The position numbers and the translations under genes are program-made. Shown here in pieces: positions 26,812 to 36,204 of a stretch of 64,000 bases of DNA. A model generated the notes under the pieces. That model made no database searches and was not told the origin of the DNA. It saw only the letters and a list, made by a program, of their open reading frames with translations. Source of the DNA: Candidatus Cloacimonas sp. (GTDB taxonomy: Bacteria > Cloacimonadota > Cloacimonadia > Cloacimonadales > Cloacimonadaceae); NCBI GenBank assembly GCA_023227825.1, contig JALOCJ010000004.1:62001-126000 (forward strand). The letters are read 5' to 3'. Every line of letters starts with the position of its first letter. The stretch's first letter is position 1.

Positions 26812-28164
26812 ATGATTGATAAAAGTAAAAAATACGGAATTGTGGGTTTAGCCCGCAGCGGAATTGCTTCTGCCTATAAGTTGAAAGAACTGGGTGTTAT
26901 CCCTTTCTTAAGTGAATTGAGTCCAGCACAGGAAATTCCAGCTGCAGAAAAACTGGAAAAGGACTTTCCCTGTGAATTTGGAGGTCATACTAAAAAACTG
27001 CTGGAATGTGATTGCCTGATAGTTAGCCCTGGTATTCCTTTAAATACATTTATTCTCCAAAAGGCAAAAGAAAAAAATATTGAACTCATCAGTGAAATTG
27101 AACTTGGTTACAGAATAAAAGCAAGGGACTCCAAAATTATCGCTGTAACCGGCTCTAATGGAAAAAGCACAACTGTTAGTTTAATTCATCATATTCTTAC
27201 AGGATTAGGCAAAAATTCCCTACTGGCAGGAAATATTGGCGATGCTTTGTGCGGATATGATATTGAGAAACCAGGCATTGACTATATTGTTTTGGAAATC
27301 AGCAGTTTTCAGTTAGACCTGATTGACAGTTTCAAACCTGATGTAGCTGTGCTGTTGAATATTACTCCTGACCATATAGACCGGTATCATTCCTTTGAGG
27401 ATTATGCCTTAAGTAAGGTAAATATATTCAAAAATCAAGAAACTACTGACACCGCAGTCCTGTTTTGGGATTCACCTGAAGTGAGACATTTTACTAGGGA
27501 TATTAAAGCAAAAAAACTATATTTTTCTTTATCTCCAAATGAAAAGGCATTTGCTTATCTGGCAAATAACTACATTCAGTTGGGTGCTGAAACCAAAGTT
27601 CCCCTTTCTTATTTGGAAATTAAAGGACCGCATAATTATGCCAATGCTATGTCTGCAATGTTGGCAGTTTATGCTTTGCTTCCTGAACCTGCTAAAATTG
27701 CGGAAGCGGTAACAGGTTTTAAATCGCTCCCTCATCGTTTGGAATATGTAGACACAGTAAAGGGTGTTTCTTTTTATAATGATTCCAAAGCTACAAACAC
27801 CGATGCTGTGCGCAGTGCATTACACAGTTTTGATAAACCGATTCGTATTATTATGGGTGGTTCTGATAAAGGAGAAAACTATAATGTGCTTACTGCCGAT
27901 TTACAAAAAAAAGTAAAAAAAGCATATCTGACAGGTGAAACCCTAAAAAAAATGTGTCAGACCTTCTCCGGTAAAATCCCTTTGGAATGCATTCCTGATT
28001 TAGAATTAGCGATTAAGAAGGCCTTTTCTGATTCCAGTGCAGGAGATATAATTGTTCTTTCTCCTGCCTGTGCCAGTTTTGATAGATTTAAAAATTATGA
28101 GGAACGGGGCAATTTCTTCAAAGAAATTGTAGCCCGAATAGGCAAAGAAAATGAGAAGAAATAA
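26812..28164 (+). CDS. murD: UDP-N-acetylmuramoylalanine-D-glutamate ligase MurD
   Basis: 450 residues. Rossmann-like N-terminus (YGIVGLARSGIASAYKL), ATP loop AVTGSNGKSTTVSL, ISSFQLD, LLNITPDHIDRY, YNDSKATNTDAV and LSPACASFDRFKNYEERG are in the standard order. Adds D-Glu to UDP-MurNAc-L-Ala. It follows mraY by 13 bp and overlaps ftsW by 14 bp. Confidence 0.96.
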   Translation: MIDKSKKYGIVGLARSGIASAYKLKELGVIPFLSELSPAQEIPAAEKLEKDFPCEFGGHTKKLLECDCLIVSPGIPLNTFILQKAKEKNIELISEIELGYRIKARDSKIIAVTGSNGKSTTVSLIHHILTGLGKNSLLAGNIGDALCGYDIEKPGIDYIVLEISSFQLDLIDSFKPDVAVLLNITPDHIDRYHSFEDYALSKVNIFKNQETTDTAVLFWDSPEVRHFTRDIKAKKLYFSLSPNEKAFAYLANNYIQLGAETKVPLSYLEIKGPHNYANAMSAMLAVYALLPEPAKIAEAVTGFKSLPHRLEYVDTVKGVSFYNDSKATNTDAVRSALHSFDKPIRIIMGGSDKGENYNVLTADLQKKVKKAYLTGETLKKMCQTFSGKIPLECIPDLELAIKKAFSDSSAGDIIVLSPACASFDRFKNYEERGNFFKEIVARIGKENEKK

Positions 28165-29290
28165 AACAACAAGTTACATAGTCAGTTTTGATAAGATTAT
28201 TTTAATCACTTATTGCTTACTCTGTCTGGTAGGATTAATAACATTGCTAGATATTTCTTCTGTTCAGAGTTCATTGAAATACTTCTATCGTCAGCTCTTC
28301 TTTCTGATTTTATCAATTATTACAGTAATCGTAATTCTCTACACATTTAATCTGGAGAAACTAAGAGTTCTTTCCCCTTATATTGTTTATCTCACCATCA
28401 TCCTGTTAATTATTGTTCTGCTAAAAGGGAACACTGTTAAGGGTGCTACTCGTCAACTCAATTTGGGCTTTATTAATTTCCAGCCAAGTGTTTTGGCACG
28501 TTTGGCATTGGTCTTCTATTTTGCCCATATATTAGATAAAAAGAACGAAGAACTTTTATCTTCTTCACCGCTAAAGTTTGTTACTAATTTCTTCGCTTTA
28601 ATTGTAATTACAGGTATAACTTTCCTCCTTATTATTATGGAACATCATTTAAGTACACTGATTATAGGTGGATTAACCCTATATGGAATGCTTATTTATG
28701 CAGGAGCTAAGAAACGGGTTCTGATCACAATAGCTCTAATAGGTATCATAGCTGGCACATTGATTTTAGCTAATGGAGCGGATTATAGAAAAGGACGTTT
28801 AACTACTTACAAGAAGTTCAGTTTATTCTTAAGACCCAAAGGTGAAATCAAAATTGAGGACAGTGATTATCAGGTGAAAGAAAGTTTAACAGCTCTTTCC
28901 AGAGGAGGTTTTATCGGAACAGGTATGGCAAGAGGTAGAGCAAAACATTATTATCTTCCAGAAGCTAGAACGGATTATATTTATACTGTAATTGGTGAAG
29001 AATGGGGTTTTATTGGAGCTCTTATTGTTTTTGGTTTACATTGTTTTCTTTTTTTCCGTTGTCTTAAGATGTCAAATTCTCAAGAAAACAGATTTTTAAG
29101 GTTTTTAGGGGTGGGTTTAGCAATGAATATTTTTTGTAATGTTCTGGTCAATACGGGGGTTGCAATGTCCATTTTGCCGCCAACCGGAAATACTTTACCT
29201 TTTATCAGTTATGGTGGTTCTGCCTTACTTATTGATTCCATCGCTGTTGGAATACTTTTAAATATCAGTGCCCAGCGGAGATATGTATGA
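28151..29290 (+). CDS. ftsW: FtsW/RodA-type lipid II polymerase
   Basis: 379 residues, about ten membrane helices. SEDS family features: LVGLITLLDISSVQSS near helix 1, then KGATRQLNLGFINFQPS, the loop with YQVKESLTALSRGGFIGTGM and LPEARTDYIYTVIGEEWGFIG, and the C-terminal PPTGNTLPFISYGGSAL. It is the septal glycosyltransferase partner of FtsI. Position between murD and murG is the canonical dcw place for ftsW. The start lies inside murD (14-bp overlap). Confidence 0.94.
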   Translation: MRRNKTTSYIVSFDKIILITYCLLCLVGLITLLDISSVQSSLKYFYRQLFFLILSIITVIVILYTFNLEKLRVLSPYIVYLTIILLIIVLLKGNTVKGATRQLNLGFINFQPSVLARLALVFYFAHILDKKNEELLSSSPLKFVTNFFALIVITGITFLLIIMEHHLSTLIIGGLTLYGMLIYAGAKKRVLITIALIGIIAGTLILANGADYRKGRLTTYKKFSLFLRPKGEIKIEDSDYQVKESLTALSRGGFIGTGMARGRAKHYYLPEARTDYIYTVIGEEWGFIGALIVFGLHCFLFFRCLKMSNSQENRFLRFLGVGLAMNIFCNVLVNTGVAMSILPPTGNTLPFISYGGSALLIDSIAVGILLNISAQRRYV

Positions 29291-30372
29291 AATTCATTTT
29301 TGGTGCTGGTGGAACAGGAGGTCACATTACTCCTGCATTGGCGCTTGCTGATGAATTGATAAAACATAAGCATAATGTCCTTTTTTTAGGTAACGCCAAA
29401 AGTATTGAAGAATCTCTTTGTGCTATTTCTGGTTATCCCTTTCAGAAGATTAAAGTGCAGAAATTGCATCGTTCCTTAAAACCGGAAAACCTGCTGGTTC
29501 CCTTTTACTTATTGGGAAGTGTTATTACCGCTGTAAACATTATGAAGAAGGAAAAACCGCAGGCAGTTATTTGTACCGGTGGTTTTGTAGCAGGTCCTGT
29601 AGCCATATCTGCTGCCCTCTTAAGAATTCCTTTGTTCTTCCATGAAAGTAATAGTTATCCTGGCTTGGTAACTCGCAAAATGGCAAAATGGATTAACACT
29701 ATTTTCATTTCGTTTGAAAACACTAGAAAATATTTAACCTGTTCAAAATTAGTAAACTATGGAATACCTCTCAGGCAGGCAGCAAAAAATGACCAGCAGA
29801 AACCTTTGGACATTGGCTCTTGGGGCTTAAAAAACGATAAACCGATAATTTTAGTTAGCGGAGGTAGCCAGGGTTCTGTTGCCATAAACACAGTTGTCAA
29901 TCAGGCAATTTCGGATATATTATCTTTAGGGTATCAAATTATCTGGCAAACCGGAAAAATGAGTTACGCGCGTTTTTCTGCCCAACATAAAGGAAAAGAA
30001 GGTATTTATATTTTTGCCTTTTCGCCAGACCTGCCCAAAATGTTTTCCCACTGCTGTTTAGCTATTACCAGAGCAGGAGCTATGACTATTGCAGAATTGG
30101 AAGCGAATCACCTTCCGGCTATTCTTATTCCTCTTCCTACAGCAGCCGAAAATCATCAGTATTATAATGCCCTAGCTCAACAGGAAAAAGGAGTTGCAAT
30201 ACTTTTAGAACAAAGTAAATTAACTCCCTATTCACTTGTGGAAAGCATAAAAAAAATATCTGAAAATTTGGAAATTTATCGGAATAAGTTAGCTGCGCTT
30301 CCACCCAATGAAGCAGCTCAAAAAATAGTTGATTACATTCTTAACTATATGAATAATAAAGAGGAGAAATAA
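29287..30372 (+). CDS. murG: Lipid II synthase MurG
   Basis: 361 residues. GT-B glycosyltransferase with the N-terminal GAGGTGGHITPALALAD loop, ICTGGFVAGPVAISA, FFHESNSYPG, VSGGSQGSVAIN and the UDP-GlcNAc site region AITRAGAMTIAELEA, then LPTAAENHQYYNA. It transfers GlcNAc to lipid I at the cytoplasmic membrane face. Four-base overlap with ftsW and a one-base overlap with murC. Confidence 0.96.
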   Translation: MKFIFGAGGTGGHITPALALADELIKHKHNVLFLGNAKSIEESLCAISGYPFQKIKVQKLHRSLKPENLLVPFYLLGSVITAVNIMKKEKPQAVICTGGFVAGPVAISAALLRIPLFFHESNSYPGLVTRKMAKWINTIFISFENTRKYLTCSKLVNYGIPLRQAAKNDQQKPLDIGSWGLKNDKPIILVSGGSQGSVAINTVVNQAISDILSLGYQIIWQTGKMSYARFSAQHKGKEGIYIFAFSPDLPKMFSHCCLAITRAGAMTIAELEANHLPAILIPLPTAAENHQYYNALAQQEKGVAILLEQSKLTPYSLVESIKKISENLEIYRNKLAALPPNEAAQKIVDYILNYMNNKEEK

Positions 30373-31766
30373 TGCTGGGACGAACCAGAAAAATACACTT
30401 TGTAGGCATTGGCGGCATAGGAATGAGCGGTATTGCAGAATTTTTACATAATCAGGGCTTAGAAATTACCGGTTCCGACCTTAAAAAGACAGATGTTACC
30501 TCTCATCTGGAAGCGTTAGGTATAAAGATCTTTGAAGGCCATAAACCCGAAAACATTAGCGATGCAGATGTAGTAGTAAAATCCAGCGCAATAAATGATG
30601 ATAATCCAGAAATTGTATCTGCCAATGAAAAGAAAATCCCGGTTATCCGCAGGGCAGAAATGCTGGCTGAAATTACAAGAATGAGTTTTTCTATCGGAAT
30701 TGCCGGAACTCATGGTAAAACCACTTCCACTTCTATGGCGGGTTCAGTTCTGGAAAGTGCTGGCTTGGAACCAACTATCATCGTTGGAGGAAAAGTTAAA
30801 AATTTTGGGAGTAACAATGTAATGGGCAGCGGAAAATATATCGTTGTAGAGGCAGATGAATATGATCATTCATTTTTAACGCTAACTCCCTGTATTGCAG
30901 GTATTACCAATGTTGATGCAGACCATCTTGATTGTTACCGTAATCTTGATGAAATTAAAAGCTCGTTTATTGAATTTGCAAATAAAGTTCCTTTCTTTGG
31001 CAGTGTTATTGCCTGTTTGGATGATTCTGGTGTGCAGGCAATCTTACCTTTTATTCATAAAAAAATAGTTACCTACGGTTTTTCCAGGCAAGCAGATGTG
31101 CAAGCCAGGGATATAGATATGCAGGGATTTGGTTCTTCTTACGATCTTTTATTTAAGGATTATAAACTGGGACGCATTTCTTTGAAAGTTACAGGTAAAC
31201 ATAATATTCAGAATTCGTTACTGGCTGCCTCCATCGGTCTGGAATTGGATATCCCTTTTCCTGCCATTCAAGATGGCTTAAGTAAATTCAGCGGTGTTTA
31301 CAGAAGATTTGATTTGAAAGGTGAAGCAGGTGGAATTACTGTCTATGATGATTATGCTCATCATCCTACAGAAATTATGGCAACCTTAGAGGGCTTTAAA
31401 GATAGCGCCAAAAGGAGAATTGTAACCCTATTTCAACCCCATTTATTCTCCCGGACAAGGGATTTTTATAAGGAATTCGGAAAATCCTTCTTTTCCTGTG
31501 ACTGCCTGATTTTAGCTCCTGTTTATCCTGCCCGGGAACAACCTATCCCAGGAGTTAGTTCCAAACTGATTGCTGATGCCGCAATTCAAAGTGGACATCA
31601 TAATGTCCATTTAATTGAATCCAATTCCGAAATAGTGAGCCAAACTCTTGCCCTGCTTAAAGAAGGAGACATTTTAATAACTATGGGAGCAGGAAATATT
31701 TGGCAGTATGGAGAAGAAATTTTAAGGCAATTGAAGAATTATGTTGACACAAATCATAATCAATAA
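30372..31766 (+). CDS. murC: UDP-N-acetylmuramate-L-alanine ligase MurC
   Basis: 464 residues. HFVGIGGIGMSGIAEFL at the N-terminus, ATP loop GIAGTHGKTTSTSMAG, VEADEYDHSFLTL, ITNVDADHLDCY, YDDYAHHPTEIMATL and FQPHLFSRTRDF identify MurC. First amino-acid-adding ligase of peptidoglycan synthesis. murB and ddl, which often follow murC in dcw clusters, are not here. The next gene is ftsQ after an 80-bp gap. Confidence 0.96.
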   Translation: MLGRTRKIHFVGIGGIGMSGIAEFLHNQGLEITGSDLKKTDVTSHLEALGIKIFEGHKPENISDADVVVKSSAINDDNPEIVSANEKKIPVIRRAEMLAEITRMSFSIGIAGTHGKTTSTSMAGSVLESAGLEPTIIVGGKVKNFGSNNVMGSGKYIVVEADEYDHSFLTLTPCIAGITNVDADHLDCYRNLDEIKSSFIEFANKVPFFGSVIACLDDSGVQAILPFIHKKIVTYGFSRQADVQARDIDMQGFGSSYDLLFKDYKLGRISLKVTGKHNIQNSLLAASIGLELDIPFPAIQDGLSKFSGVYRRFDLKGEAGGITVYDDYAHHPTEIMATLEGFKDSAKRRIVTLFQPHLFSRTRDFYKEFGKSFFSCDCLILAPVYPAREQPIPGVSSKLIADAAIQSGHHNVHLIESNSEIVSQTLALLKEGDILITMGAGNIWQYGEEILRQLKNYVDTNHNQ

Positions 31767-31846
31767 AATATTAGTAACTTGTAAAGCTGAAAGCAGTTTT
31801 TCAAATTCTCCTGTTTATCAGCTAAAGGACTTTGATATATAAACTT

Positions 31847-32614
31847 ATGGAACTAAACAAAGGTACTCGTAAGCGTCGCGGTAATAGTCGTTATTACCTG
31901 TTCTTCTTTATTGCCTTAACAGGTGTAGCACTTTTAGGAACCGGTATCTGGTTTGGTCTTACACATATTAACCTTTTTACTTTGCAAAAAATTACTGTCG
32001 CCGGTAATGAGGCAATTCCTGACAGTTTAATTTACAATATTACCAAACCCTATCTGGGGATGAATTTACTGGCAATTCCTGCAGATGATATCAAAAATAA
32101 GATTATGCATCTTTCCCGCGTAAAAGATGTTAAGCTATATAAACGCTTACCTGCAACCCTCAAACTGGAAATCAATGAACGCCGTGCAGCAATCTATCTG
32201 AAAACAATTGAAGGTGATTTGCATCCTATTGATTCCGAAGCTGTGGTCTTGATGAAGTATTCCCCTATTTATAAAGAAGATATACCAATTTACAGTACAT
32301 ATTTAAGTAATCATCAAATCAAACCGGGGCATAAACTGAAAAATGCAGGACTGCAAAAGGTCTTACATTTGCATCAACGCATTACTAAAGAAGCTCCGGA
32401 CTTTCTTCCCCAAATTTCAGAATATTATTTAATAGATAAAACAGTTAATATCATTGATGCAAAAACAGGAACGCGCATTATTCCTGCTCAGGAGGACCTG
32501 GCAAAACAGCTTTCCCGTTATCAGTTTGTGCAGGAAAATGGCAATATTAATAAAAACAGCGTGGTTGACTTGCGCTATAAAAATCAGGTTGTAGTGAAGG
32601 CAGGAAATAAATGA
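31847..32614 (+). CDS. ftsQ: Cell division protein FtsQ
   Basis: 255 residues: basic cytoplasmic start (KGTRKRRGNSRYY), one membrane helix (~18-40), POTRA domain (LFTLQKITVAGNEAIPDSLI ... LSRVKDVKLYKRLPATLKLEI) and an FtsQ beta domain. It recruits FtsL/FtsB and FtsW/FtsI to the septum. ATG 31847 has its AAAGGA site rather far upstream (17 bases). A TTG at 31832 lies only two bases after that site, so the exact start is uncertain. Overlaps ftsA by four bases. Confidence 0.9.
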   Translation: MELNKGTRKRRGNSRYYLFFFIALTGVALLGTGIWFGLTHINLFTLQKITVAGNEAIPDSLIYNITKPYLGMNLLAIPADDIKNKIMHLSRVKDVKLYKRLPATLKLEINERRAAIYLKTIEGDLHPIDSEAVVLMKYSPIYKEDIPIYSTYLSNHQIKPGHKLKNAGLQKVLHLHQRITKEAPDFLPQISEYYLIDKTVNIIDAKTGTRIIPAQEDLAKQLSRYQFVQENGNINKNSVVDLRYKNQVVVKAGNK

Positions 32615-33882
32615 AACAATCAATCATAACTGCTTTAGACATCGGTTCTTCCAATGTTCGTTGCATCATCGCCAATGAAGTTGGAGATGGACGTCTGGAA
32701 ATTTTAGGTATAGGTGAATATCCCTCCGAAGGTATTGAAGGTGGCATCGTTAAAGATATTCAGGCACTTTCCGGTTGTGTAGGAAAAGCAATTTCTACAG
32801 CAGAAAAAGAAGGAAAGACCTCTGCTCATAATATTTATTGCAACATTACCGGAGAACATATTCGCACTCAAATTGGAGACGGGCGTATTTCCATTCCTTC
32901 TGAAACACCGAATGAACCGGGAGAAATTACTCAGGAACATATAGAGCAGGTTATCAATGATGCTAAAAACAGTGTTAAGATTCAAAAAGGTCTGGAGCGT
33001 TTTCGCATTTTGCACGGAATTCCGCATAACTTTGTAATTGATAATCAGGATGATATTCACAATCCGATAAATATGAATGGCTTTCATTTAATTGCCAAGG
33101 TCTACACCATTTTGGCAGAGCTTACTCCTTTACGCAATTTAAGCAAGTGTATTCAGCTGGCAGGTTATGAAATTAACCCGGAGAATTTTGTTTTAAATCA
33201 TATTGCCATTTCCGAATCTGTATTAAGTGAAGATGAGCGACGGCTGGGAGCTTTAGTTCTTGATATTGGAGGAGGAACCTGTGATCTAGCTATTTATAAT
33301 CGTGGTTCCCTGGAAAAAATTTTGGTTTTGCCAATGGCAGGAAAAAATATCACAGAAGACCTGGCAATTGGACTTAAAACCACCATCGGTAATGCCGAAT
33401 ATATCAAGGTAGAATATGGAAATGCTCTTGCCAGCAGTGTTGACCAGACAGAAGAAATTGATGTGGAAGGAATTAGCGGACGTTCTGCCAGTCGCAAGTC
33501 CAAATTTTTAGTTAGCCATGTTATTCAGCACCGGGTTGAAGAAATGCTTTCTCTTTGTTACAATAAAGCAAAAGAATTTTACACACCAGAACTAGTAACT
33601 TCAGGTATCATTCTTTGCGGGGGAACAGCCAAACTAAAAAATATTGAGATCGTGCTATCTGAAGCATTCAATCTCCATGTTAAAATTGCTACACCTGATC
33701 TTTCTCATTTAAACGGAATGATTAGCCGTTTAGAAGACCCTGCTTTTGCCACTGTTGTTGGAATTTTATACTATGCAGCAGGTAAAAATAACGAGCCCGT
33801 TAGTAAGGGCTTTACTTTGCCAAACATAAAAGGAACAAAAATCTTAGATAAAGTAAAAAAAATATTAAAGGACTTTACCTAA
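32611..33882 (+). CDS. ftsA: Cell division protein FtsA
   Basis: 423 residues, actin-like ATPase. ALDIGSSNVRCIIA (phosphate 1), the inserted 1C domain (HGIPHNFVIDNQDDIHNPINM), VLDIGGGTCDLAIY (phosphate 2) and GIILCGGTAKLKNI (adenosine). The C-terminus ends in an amphipathic basic helix (TKILDKVKKILKDF), the membrane-targeting element that anchors FtsZ. Sits between ftsQ and ftsZ as expected. Confidence 0.96.
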   Translation: MKQSIITALDIGSSNVRCIIANEVGDGRLEILGIGEYPSEGIEGGIVKDIQALSGCVGKAISTAEKEGKTSAHNIYCNITGEHIRTQIGDGRISIPSETPNEPGEITQEHIEQVINDAKNSVKIQKGLERFRILHGIPHNFVIDNQDDIHNPINMNGFHLIAKVYTILAELTPLRNLSKCIQLAGYEINPENFVLNHIAISESVLSEDERRLGALVLDIGGGTCDLAIYNRGSLEKILVLPMAGKNITEDLAIGLKTTIGNAEYIKVEYGNALASSVDQTEEIDVEGISGRSASRKSKFLVSHVIQHRVEEMLSLCYNKAKEFYTPELVTSGIILCGGTAKLKNIEIVLSEAFNLHVKIATPDLSHLNGMISRLEDPAFATVVGILYYAAGKNNEPVSKGFTLPNIKGTKILDKVKKILKDFT

Positions 33883-33893
33883 AGGGGGATAAG

Positions 33894-35078
33894 ATGATTG
33901 AATTTGACGAAAAGCCAGCCCAAATCGGAACCAACATTAAAATTATCGGCGTAGGTGGCGCAGGCGGAAATGCACTCAATACTATGATTGAGAATAACTT
34001 ATTTGGTGTAGAATTTATCGCAGCTAATACTGATCTTCGCGATCTTAATAAAAATCAAGCCAATATGAAATTGCAACTGGGAAAGAAACTTACCCGTGGA
34101 TTAGGAACCGGAGCCAATCCTGAACTTGGTTCCAGAAGTGCTGAAGAATCCAAAGAGGATATCAAAAGTCATCTGGACGGTGCAGATATGGTTTTTATTG
34201 CTGCCGGAATGGGAGGTGGAACAGGAACAGGTGCCTCACCTATTATCGCAAAAATTGCCCGTGAAATGGGAATTTTAACCTTTGGGATTGTAACTTCTCC
34301 TTTCCCCTTTGAGGGTAAAAAAAGAGCAGAAAATGCAATTTACGGAATTAAACATCTTCGTGAATTTGTGGATACTTTACTGGTTATTCCCAATGAAAAA
34401 CTCTGTGAAATTTATGCTAACTTGACTTTAAAGGAAGCATTTAAAAAGGCAGAAAATGTTCTTTATGAAGCAGCTAGAGCCGTTAGTGACATTATCAATG
34501 TTACAGGTCTTATTAATGTAGATTTTGCCGATGTGAAAGCTATTATGCAAAATATGGGTTATGCGCTTATCGGGAGCGGAATTGCTGAAGGTGAAAATAG
34601 AGCTGTAAACTCAGCCAGAGCTGCAATTGATAATCCTCTTTTATCCCATATCAGCTTACAGGGTTGTCAGTCATTATTGTTAAATATCACAGCCGGTCAT
34701 GACATTTTAATGAGTGAATTTGATGAGGTCTCCAATGTTATTGTAAGTGAAACCGGCAAAGCCGCAAATATCATTATGGGCATCATTCTGGATGATACTA
34801 TGGCAGGCAGAATACAGGTTACTATTATTGCTACCGGCTTGGAAAAAGAAGAAAAAGAGCATACCATTGACTTCCCCGGATTGCCTGAATTCGGAGAAAA
34901 ATCAGCCACTGCTAACACCCAATCTAAAGATACCGATGCCGAAATTGAAGATATATTTGCCCGTTTAAATATTAATCAAACAACCACTAAAGAAGAAACA
35001 AAACCATCTGTCAATGAGCCGACACGCATTCCTCCCTTAAGAACAGATGTACCTTCTTTCCTTAAAGCCCTTGATTAA
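33894..35078 (+). CDS. ftsZ: Cell division GTPase FtsZ
   Basis: 394 residues. IKIIGVGGAGGNALNTMI, AANTDLRDL, the tubulin signature GMGGGTGTGASPIIA and the T7-loop region (NVDFADVKAIMQNMGYALIG) are all present. A ~50-residue variable linker leads to the C-terminal peptide VPSFLKALD, which binds FtsA and other anchors. It polymerises into the division ring. The start has AAGGGGGATAAG upstream, and an intrinsic terminator follows 65 bp after the stop, closing the dcw operon. Confidence 0.97.
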   Translation: MIEFDEKPAQIGTNIKIIGVGGAGGNALNTMIENNLFGVEFIAANTDLRDLNKNQANMKLQLGKKLTRGLGTGANPELGSRSAEESKEDIKSHLDGADMVFIAAGMGGGTGTGASPIIAKIAREMGILTFGIVTSPFPFEGKKRAENAIYGIKHLREFVDTLLVIPNEKLCEIYANLTLKEAFKKAENVLYEAARAVSDIINVTGLINVDFADVKAIMQNMGYALIGSGIAEGENRAVNSARAAIDNPLLSHISLQGCQSLLLNITAGHDILMSEFDEVSNVIVSETGKAANIIMGIILDDTMAGRIQVTIIATGLEKEEKEHTIDFPGLPEFGEKSATANTQSKDTDAEIEDIFARLNINQTTTKEETKPSVNEPTRIPPLRTDVPSFLKALD

Positions 35079-35142
35079 AAATAAAACACGCTTCATCATA
35101 AACTCCTCCTTGTTTATGTGAAACAAAAGTCCAAAGCTCACT

Positions 35143-35174
35143 AACCGTCAGCAACCCCCGCTGACGGTTTTTTT
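35143..35174 (+). terminator. Intrinsic terminator after ftsZ
   Basis: AACCGTCAGC (35143-35152), loop AACCCCC, GCTGACGGTT (35160-35169), a perfect 10-bp GC-rich stem running into eight T residues. It is the clearest rho-independent terminator in the window and marks the end of the dcw cluster. The remainder of the 1.07-kb gap to umuC holds the repeats at 35658, 35812, 36013 and 36094 and otherwise AT-rich sequence (35180-35640) with nothing recognisable. Confidence 0.92.
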
Positions 35175-35657
35175 TCTTTCACAAACTGGAAAAGCGAGAA
35201 AGAGAAACAATAACTTTTTTCTCTTCATAAATCATAAAGGACTGAAATGATCACACTTAGGAATAGCAGTTTAATATTTTTTTATATCCTAGGATGATAC
35301 AATCATTATTTATGGCTTATCCGCAAAAATGTTATATTCTATCCTATTGGAAATCATTTTATCAAGAATAAGAAACAATCTATTTTTATTGATCATTTCT
35401 TTTCCTTTTCTTTTTTTTGCATCCCAAATAAGTTTCCAGCTATTTCCTGTTATTACAATTTATTTTGGAAAAACCTGTTATAATCAAAATTGATATAAGA
35501 TGATAAACTGACTAATCAATATTACTGAAATTGATTATCCATTCCATTTCTTTCAAAAAATTATCTTTATGATAGCGCTATTTATCATCATTTCCAGAAA
35601 GACAAACAAAACTATATTCTCAGCTAATAGACCATTTAATGACCAATTAACAATTCT

Positions 35658-35714
35658 GTAACAACCCCGTAACGAGACAACGGAAGTGTTACGGAAGTGT
35701 TACGGGGTCGTTAC
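35658..35714. repeat. Long hairpin of GTAACG/TTACGG repeats
   Basis: GTAACAACCCCGTAAC (35658-35673) pairs with GTTACGGGGTCGTTAC (35699-35714) with one mismatch. The 25-base loop contains direct repeats of GTGTTACGGA. The design (an approximately 16-bp stem of repeated GTTA-type heptamers plus adjacent direct repeats) parallels the TTTAACGAT hairpin inside the ~450-bp repeat at 48074-48110, although the bases differ. Confidence 0.7.
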
Positions 35715-35811
35715 TTAATCGCCTATCCGACAAGCAATTATATTTAAAATTGCATTGGATTACATTATTTTGGGAATTATGCTATCAATCAAACAATTGA
35801 TAATAACCCGG

Positions 35812-35905
35812 AGGGCGACATAATTATAGCGAAGGTGGCGTAATACCCTCGGGAAATAAGGTTTATAAGGTTGAGAATGTTTAGAGAGTTTAGCTACCAT
35901 AAATC
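35812..35905. repeat. Single diverged copy of the 99-bp repeat
   Basis: Begins GAGGGCGACATAATTATAGCG, continues with a hairpin (CGAAGGT-N8-ACCCTCG, one mismatch), GGGAAATAAGG, the 9-bp purine subrepeats (GGTTGAGAA type) and ATAAATCCCTT, i.e. the same order of blocks as the units at 17921-18250. This shows the 99-bp unit is a dispersed family, not only a local tandem expansion. Confidence 0.65.
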
Positions 35906-36012
35906 CCTTCTTGCTTTTTAAAAATTCTGATAAAGAATTACATAGTTACTAATCTGAAAATTCATTATGATTTTTTTGTTGTGTATTTTCAATTTTGAAG
36001 GGATATTATTAT

Positions 36013-36030
36013 AACGACTGGGAAGTCGTT
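36013..36030. repeat. RGGA-loop hairpin, dispersed family (GGGA loop)
   Basis: AACGACT-GGGA-AGTCGTT, perfect 7-bp stem, preceded by ATTATTAT and followed by TTTTCC. The pair closing the loop is T-A here, against C-G, G-C or A-T in other members. Confidence 0.6.
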
Positions 36031-36093
36031 TTTCCTGTATCAATCCCGATTAAATAGATATTTTACAAACTCTTGTCCCGCAGACATCAAGAC

Positions 36094-36125
36094 CTCTTGA
36101 CCTCTTGACCTCTCGACCTCTTGAC
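36094..36125. repeat. 8-bp microsatellite CTCTTGAC x4
   Basis: Four consecutive units of CTCTTGAC (third has CTCTCGAC). Lies about 80 bp upstream of the umuC start. No obvious regulatory meaning. Confidence 0.8.
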
Positions 36126-36204
36126 TAACAACACTTCTTGACAATAATTGGCAATAGCGAATAAAGTCACCAATAGAAAAAGAAAATTGAGGAAAAGAAA
36201 GATA

